From Acidobacteriota bacterium (GTDB lineage: Bacteria; Acidobacteriota; Vicinamibacteria; Vicinamibacterales; UBA2999): DNA of 36,101 nucleotides. The notes under the pieces are model-generated. The model did not search any database. It was not told the origin of the DNA and was given only the letters and a program-made list of their open reading frames with translations. Shown one piece after another: positions 31,713-36,101 of this stretch. The stretch is taken from assembly GCA_009694735.1 (NCBI GenBank), contig SHUG01000015.1, forward strand, positions 1-36,101. The letters are read 5' to 3'. A program made the translations under genes and the position numbers. Each line of letters starts with the position of its first letter. Positions within the stretch are counted from its first letter, which is position 1.

Positions 31713-32377
31713 AGCACTGCCAATCGAAAGACGCCGACGAAGCGCGGGTTTGAGGTGAGCGGCCGCCATCGCGCGGCCGGGTGCTGTTGCAGCGTGGCCA
31801 GGCGGACCTTGCGAACTTCTCCAGGTCCAGCGTCTGCGGGCCCGGTGTGATACACGACCCAGTCGTCGCCCTCGTCTTCAAAGTGGGAGCGGCCGACAAA
31901 CACCATGAGATGGTCGGGCTCCTTCTGTCCGGGCTGGCGGAAATACAGCAGGTCGCCTGAGCGCAGGGCCTTCGTCTCGCGGCCGAGCGGCCGCGCGTTG
32001 AGGGCAATCAGGGTCTTCGCATCCGCGAACTCGGCGAAGTGCGCCTTGGGGCGGGCACTGACCTGGAACAACGGCCAGCCATTGGCGCCGGCCGTGGGCG
32101 CCGACCGGACGTCGGCAAATTGTGGCGTGAAGGGCAGTGTGGCGCGCCGGATCCATTCCGGGGTGTGCGCCCGCATGGCTTCGCGGAAGGCGTGGCGAAT
32201 CAAGGCCGCGCAATCGATCACATCGGGGGTGGCGCGTTCGAACTGGGCATCGGCCATCAGCACGAACCACGAGCGAAACGCCGCACGATCCGATTCATCG
32301 GCCAGCCGCACCTGTGCGACGGGCTGGGCGACACTCGCCAGCACCACCAGCAGTGCCGCACCTGAGCACTTCAGCAC
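31709..32377 (-). CDS. DUF1175 protein, YfaT-like, exported (222 aa)
   Basis: In E. coli the DUF1175 protein YfaT is encoded beside the macroglobulin YfaS, and the same pair is seen here with overlapping stop and start (ATGA). The core has a papain/NlpC-like pattern: VIDCAALIRHAFREAM with a candidate Cys at 55, then SGDLLYFRQPG and HLMVFVG with a His. That agrees with a cysteine-peptidase or amidase-type fold, but no activity is known to me. The signal peptide is MLKCSGAALLVVLASVAQPVAQ. The GTG start and the first five codons lie inside a GCACTT/GTGCTG repeat word (32359-32398). The present start may therefore have been created by that insertion. Confidence 0.8.
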   Translation of the reverse strand: MLKCSGAALLVVLASVAQPVAQVRLADESDRAAFRSWFVLMADAQFERATPDVIDCAALIRHAFREAMRAHTPEWIRRATLPFTPQFADVRSAPTAGANGWPLFQVSARPKAHFAEFADAKTLIALNARPLGRETKALRSGDLLYFRQPGQKEPDHLMVFVGRSHFEDEGDDWVVYHTGPADAGPGEVRKVRLATLQQHPAARWRPLTSNPRFVGVFRLAVL

Positions 32378-32398
32378 CTCAGCACTCTAGCACTTCAA
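32359..32398 (+). repeat. GCACCTGAGCACTTCAGCACCT word tandem
   Basis: Five to six GCAC-containing units overlap the start of the minus-strand DUF1175 gene. They give its GTG codon and the residues MLKCS. The same words occur at 25913-25954 and 26293-26321. Confidence 0.6.
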
Positions 32399-32669
32399 AG
32401 TGTCACCACGAACCCCGCCCAGCGCCCCGCCACCACCGCCTGCACGGCCTGGTTGAGAACGGAGCGTAACGACATGCTGCGCAGCGTCAGCTTGACACTC
32501 CGGTGGGTCCCCGAAGCTCATGCGAGGCGAGCGATAACAGCGTTGGCAGGGTGGTGTCAGACATGGCAGTGACTCATGATCCCATACGAAACCCCTGCGC
32601 CTTGCGCGGCGTCTTATCCGGTGACCGGTGGGGTATCATCGGCGGAGGCCGAAGGCCGAAAGGGTTCCT
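32399..32669. other. Intergenic stretch before msrP
   Basis: The 270 nt between the divergent DUF1175 gene and msrP contain no convincing ORF. A TATCAT at 32634-32639 may be the -10 box for msrP but lacks a clear -35. The leader ends with GAAAGGG ahead of the ATG. Confidence 0.35.
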
Positions 32670-33641
<972 letters not shown>

Positions 33642-33642
33642 C

Positions 33643-33665
33643 GGGATCCGGGATCCGGGATCCGG
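33643..33665 (+). repeat. GGGATCC tandem between msrP and msrQ
   Basis: Three GGGATCC units and a GGATCCGG end fill the 30-nt gap and leave no ribosome-binding site close to the msrQ GTG. Similar tandems occur in imuA and dnaE2. Confidence 0.7.
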
Positions 33666-33671
33666 CTGCAC

Positions 33672-34301
33672 GTGACTCAAACACAATGGAGACAACGGGT
33701 GTTCAAGCCCGTCGTCTGGATCCTGTGCCTTGCGCCGCTTGGCTTCCTGATCTACGACGGGTTCACGGATAATCTGACCGCGAACCCGATCGAGAAAGTC
33801 ACCAACACCACCGGCATCTGGACGTTGCGGCTGATTGTCGCCACGCTTGCGATCACGCCGCTGCGAGGGCTGACCGGCGTCAACCCACTGGTGAACTATC
33901 GGCGGCTGCTCGGGTTGTTCGCCTTTTTCTACGGCTCAATCCACTTCATCATCTACGTCGTCACGACCTTCTTCGTCGGCGGGTTTTCGGAGTTTGATGC
34001 GTCGGGACTTGGCGCCGACCTGGTCAAGCGTCCGTACATTACCGCCGGCTTCACAGCGTTCGTGCTCATGATTCCGCTGGCGGTGACGTCCACCACCGGC
34101 TGGATCCGTCGCCTGGGCGGCAAGCGCTGGAACCTGCTGCACCGCCTGGTCTACATCACCGCGCTGGCGGGCGTGCTGCACTACTTCTGGAAGGTGAAGC
34201 TCGACGCCACGTACCCGGTGTATTACGGCCTGGCCGTGGCGCTGTTCCTGGGCATCCGGGTCTGGATCGCATATTCGAAAACGCAGTTACGGAAGTCGTG
34301 A
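33672..34301 (+). CDS. msrQ: MsrQ, haem-b membrane subunit of the MsrPQ system (209 aa)
   Basis: MsrQ is the inner-membrane haem protein that passes electrons from the quinone pool or a flavin reductase to MsrP. Five to six membrane segments are visible. Candidate haem histidines lie in SIHFIIYV, LLHRLVYI and VLHYFW. The family phrase NPIEKVTNTTG with WTLRLIVATLAITPLR is present. The GTG start at 33672 has no Shine-Dalgarno, since the upstream bases are a GGATCC tandem. Its TGA overlaps the start of the NmrA-like gene (TGATG). Confidence 0.9.
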   Translation: MTQTQWRQRVFKPVVWILCLAPLGFLIYDGFTDNLTANPIEKVTNTTGIWTLRLIVATLAITPLRGLTGVNPLVNYRRLLGLFAFFYGSIHFIIYVVTTFFVGGFSEFDASGLGADLVKRPYITAGFTAFVLMIPLAVTSTTGWIRRLGGKRWNLLHRLVYITALAGVLHYFWKVKLDATYPVYYGLAVALFLGIRVWIAYSKTQLRKS

Positions 34302-35164
34302 TGAAAGTTCTGGTGCTTGGCGCTACGGGTTCGGTCGGTTCCGCTGTTCAAACCCTGTTGAAGGGTGGTGCATCGGTCGCCGCGCTCACCCGGAGTGCCG
34401 AGAAGGCGAAGGCGTTGCCTGCCGGCGTTGAAGCGCGCATGGGTGACCTGAACGATCCGTACCACGTTGGCGCGGCCTTCAAGGGCGTGGACGCAGTCTT
34501 TCTGCTGAACGCGGTGAGCTCGACGGAAACCCAGGAAGGCCTGTTTGCCCTCGAATGGGCGAAGTTGCAGGGCGTGAAGAAGCTGGTGCACCTCTCGGTG
34601 CAGCATGTCGATCGCATCCCACACCTGCCGCACTTCGCCAGCAAGATCGTGATTGAGTCAGCGATCGAGCAGTCGGGTCTCGCCTACACGATTCTTCAGC
34701 CGAATAATTTCTGCCAGAACGACTACTGGTACAAGGACGCGATGCTGCAATACGGCGTCTACCCACAGCCGCTCGGCAGCGCCGGCTGGGACCGCGTCGA
34801 CATTCGCGACATCGCTGATGCGGCGGCCAAGGCGCTTGATGGCGACGCCGCCAATGGTACGACCGTGATTCTGGCAGGTCCGACCAGCGAGACCGGTGCC
34901 TCGACGGCGGCGACGTGGTCGACCCACCTGGGCAAGCCCATCGCCCACGCCGGCGACGATCTGGAGGCATGGGAGCGGCAGAACCTGCAGTACCTACCGC
35001 CGTTCATGGTCTTCGATTTCAAGATGATGTATCGCTGGTTCCAGCAGCACAGCCTCAAGGCCGCGCCGGGCGAGCGCGAAGCAACCGAGAAGCTGATTGG
35101 CCATCCCATGCGGACATTCGATGGGTTCGTCAAGGAAACCGCGGCGATGTGGCAGGCGTCCTGA
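34301..35164 (+). CDS. NmrA-like NAD(P)-binding reductase or sensor (287 aa)
   Basis: The protein is an atypical short-chain dehydrogenase of the NmrA/NAD(P)H-azoreductase-like group. The dinucleotide-binding loop is GATGSVGSAV (residues 8-17), followed by MGDLND and DAVFLLNAVSS. The usual YxxxK pair is not intact: the SK in HFASKIVIESAIEQSGL takes that place. Members include quinone reductases and redox sensors. The gene is coupled to msrQ by TGATG, so it may supply electrons or reflect NAD(P)H state for MsrPQ, which is inference. No signal peptide is present and the protein should be cytoplasmic. Confidence 0.8.
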   Translation: MKVLVLGATGSVGSAVQTLLKGGASVAALTRSAEKAKALPAGVEARMGDLNDPYHVGAAFKGVDAVFLLNAVSSTETQEGLFALEWAKLQGVKKLVHLSVQHVDRIPHLPHFASKIVIESAIEQSGLAYTILQPNNFCQNDYWYKDAMLQYGVYPQPLGSAGWDRVDIRDIADAAAKALDGDAANGTTVILAGPTSETGASTAATWSTHLGKPIAHAGDDLEAWERQNLQYLPPFMVFDFKMMYRWFQQHSLKAAPGEREATEKLIGHPMRTFDGFVKETAAMWQAS

Positions 35165-35222
35165 GCCGACCTTGACATCACCGTTGTTCGCGGAGTCGAC
35201 GACGACGCGGGCGAAGTAATTC

Positions 35223-35804
35223 TCAGCGCGGCGTGAGCTTGCCGCCTTCCGCGAGGATCTTGATGTTCTGGATCGCGCGCGTGAAGGTGGCGGTTCGCGA
35301 CAGCTTGTCCTTCTCTCGGGCCGCTTCGTCCGGCAGCATCGAATTGTCGTAGATCAGCGTGTAGTGGATCTGCGAGGTCTTCTCAGTCACCGGCCGGACT
35401 TCCAGCGTGCCGTGATAGAGGTTGTAAGGGCGGCCGGCTCGCACGGTCTGCGTGTAGGTGTACGAGAACTCGGTCTTCCCAACCAAAACTTCGTTGGCCA
35501 CCGATCGCACGGCCCCGATCTCACCGTCGATGCCCGACAGAATCTTGCATCCCGCGGCAATCTGTAGCCACTCGGCGATGTCGCAGTACTTGCCGATGCG
35601 CTTCCAGACCTCGGCGGTCGGCCGGTCAACACCCAACTCGAGCGGGATGGAAATGTAGGTCGGGTTGTCGACGACAATGTTCGCGTTGGGTGTGGCCGGC
35701 GGCGCCGGCGGCGCCGATGGGGCAGGTGCCTGGGCAGCGGCGGTCAGCGGCAAGCTGAGTGTAAGGGCCATGGCAGCGACGGTGTGGGTCAGTCTGGTTC
35801 GCAT
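35223..35804 (-). CDS. Exported SRPBCC-fold protein (193 aa)
   Basis: A signal peptide (residues 5-25, ending TAAAQ) and a Pro/Ala-rich linker are followed by a START/polyketide-cyclase-type domain (SRPBCC). The domain runs from ISIPLELGVDRPTAEVWKRIGKYCDIAEWL to IHYTLIYDNSMLPDEAAREKDKL and the terminal helix. These proteins bind small hydrophobic ligands; the ligand is unknown. Two Cys near residues 78 and 90 of the mature part could form a disulfide. ATG at 35804 follows GGAGGATCG, while the longer frame reaches into the tRNA promoter region. The gene is divergent from the tRNA. Confidence 0.78.
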   Translation of the reverse strand: MRTRLTHTVAAMALTLSLPLTAAAQAPAPSAPPAPPATPNANIVVDNPTYISIPLELGVDRPTAEVWKRIGKYCDIAEWLQIAAGCKILSGIDGEIGAVRSVANEVLVGKTEFSYTYTQTVRAGRPYNLYHGTLEVRPVTEKTSQIHYTLIYDNSMLPDEAAREKDKLSRTATFTRAIQNIKILAEGGKLTPR

Positions 35805-35843
35805 CGATCCTCCAGCGGGGAAGCCTACACTTGTTCGGCGGAA

Positions 35844-35872
35844 TTGGCACTTCGCGACCGATGTGCTAGTAT
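35844..35872 (+). promoter_or_regulatory. Promoter of the initiator tRNA
   Basis: TTGGCA (35844-35849) and an extended -10 TGCTAGTAT (TAGTAT at 35867-35872) are separated by 17 nt. Transcription would begin near 35879, just before the tRNA. Confidence 0.75.
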
Positions 35873-35887
35873 CAATCTCTTCCGTGT

Positions 35888-35964
<77 letters not shown>

Positions 35965-36012
35965 ATTTTTCAACTGTCGGCTGGCAAATGGCTGACAATC
36001 GGTAGAAGCTCA

Positions 36013-36035
36013 CGGGGCGCTGCGGCGCCCCGTTT
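36013..36035 (+). terminator. Rho-independent terminator after the tRNA
   Basis: CGGGGCGC-TGCG-GCGCCCCG is a perfect 8-bp stem with a 4-nt loop, followed by TTT. It lies 49 nt after the tRNA. Confidence 0.75.
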
Positions 36036-36054
36036 GAGCGTACGGTCTCAACCG

Positions 36055-36101
36055 TTTGCTGCCAGCAGCCGACGCGGTATCCTGATGCGGGAGAGTCCAA
36101 G
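36055..36101 (+). promoter_or_regulatory. Promoter and possible start of a riboswitch leader, cut by the window end
   Basis: TTTGCT (36055-36060) and TATCCT (36078-36083) are 17 nt apart. The expected transcript would begin with or just before GCGGGAGAG (36087-36095), the phrase that opens many glycine riboswitch aptamers. The rest lies outside the window. Confidence 0.35.

Overview
This 36.1-kb window is GC-rich and has no assembly gaps, rRNA, CRISPR array or complete insertion sequence. The gene content suggests an Acidobacteriota chromosome, probably of the Vicinamibacteria type. Reasons are the many secreted proteins, a secreted PDLQGNW-type protein of a kind common in that phylum, Tat-exported hydrolases, an ImuA-ImuB-DnaE2 cassette, and very many short dispersed repeat words inside genes. 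This placement is an inference from gene content.

Layout. 1-898: secreted hypothetical. 967-3673: a porin, a periplasmic CuA-domain protein and a DUF1111 di-haem oxidoreductase behind a strong promoter with a palindromic operator. 3844-5302: PDLQGNW-type secreted protein and a 99-aa helical-repeat fragment. 5610-6863: a small foreign-looking island with a HigB/HigA-type toxin-antitoxin pair, its operator, a decayed serine-recombinase tail and an 18-nt tandem repeat. 6861-11736: an MFS exporter divergent from a Tat-exported amidase, then an exported amidohydrolase. 11760-17755: imuA-imuB-dnaE2, a translesion-synthesis cassette with a palindrome wrapped around its -10 box and with short DNA repeats inserted in frame in all three genes. 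17877-21782: Dps, a TolB-like propeller gene broken by one in-frame TGA, and a SulP transporter. 21793-21879: a 33-bp perfect inverted repeat. 21887-23053 (minus): an exported protein with three RidA domains. 23124-25912: a SET-domain protein overlapping a very unusual exported protein that joins a penicillin-binding-type domain, a SpoIID domain and an HExxH peptidase domain. 25978-26324: a decayed four-helix-bundle gene. 32377-26311 (minus): an overlapping operon of a YfaT-like DUF1175 protein, a bacterial alpha-2-macroglobulin and a multi-pass membrane protein. 32670-35164: msrP, msrQ and an NmrA-like reductase. 35223-35804 (minus): a secreted SRPBCC protein. 35888-35964: initiator tRNA with promoter and terminator. 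The window ends just inside what may be a riboswitch leader.

How it works together. Much of the window is envelope and stress biology: methionine-sulfoxide repair in the periplasm (MsrPQ), iron/oxidant protection (Dps), protease trapping (macroglobulin), peptidoglycan-related domains, and SOS-type mutagenesis (ImuAB-DnaE2). The points most worth following are the imuA operator, the repeat-riddled mutasome genes with a zinc-ribbon-like insert in DnaE2, the PBP-SpoIID-peptidase fusion coupled to a SET methyltransferase-like gene, and the membrane protein joined to the YfaT-macroglobulin pair.
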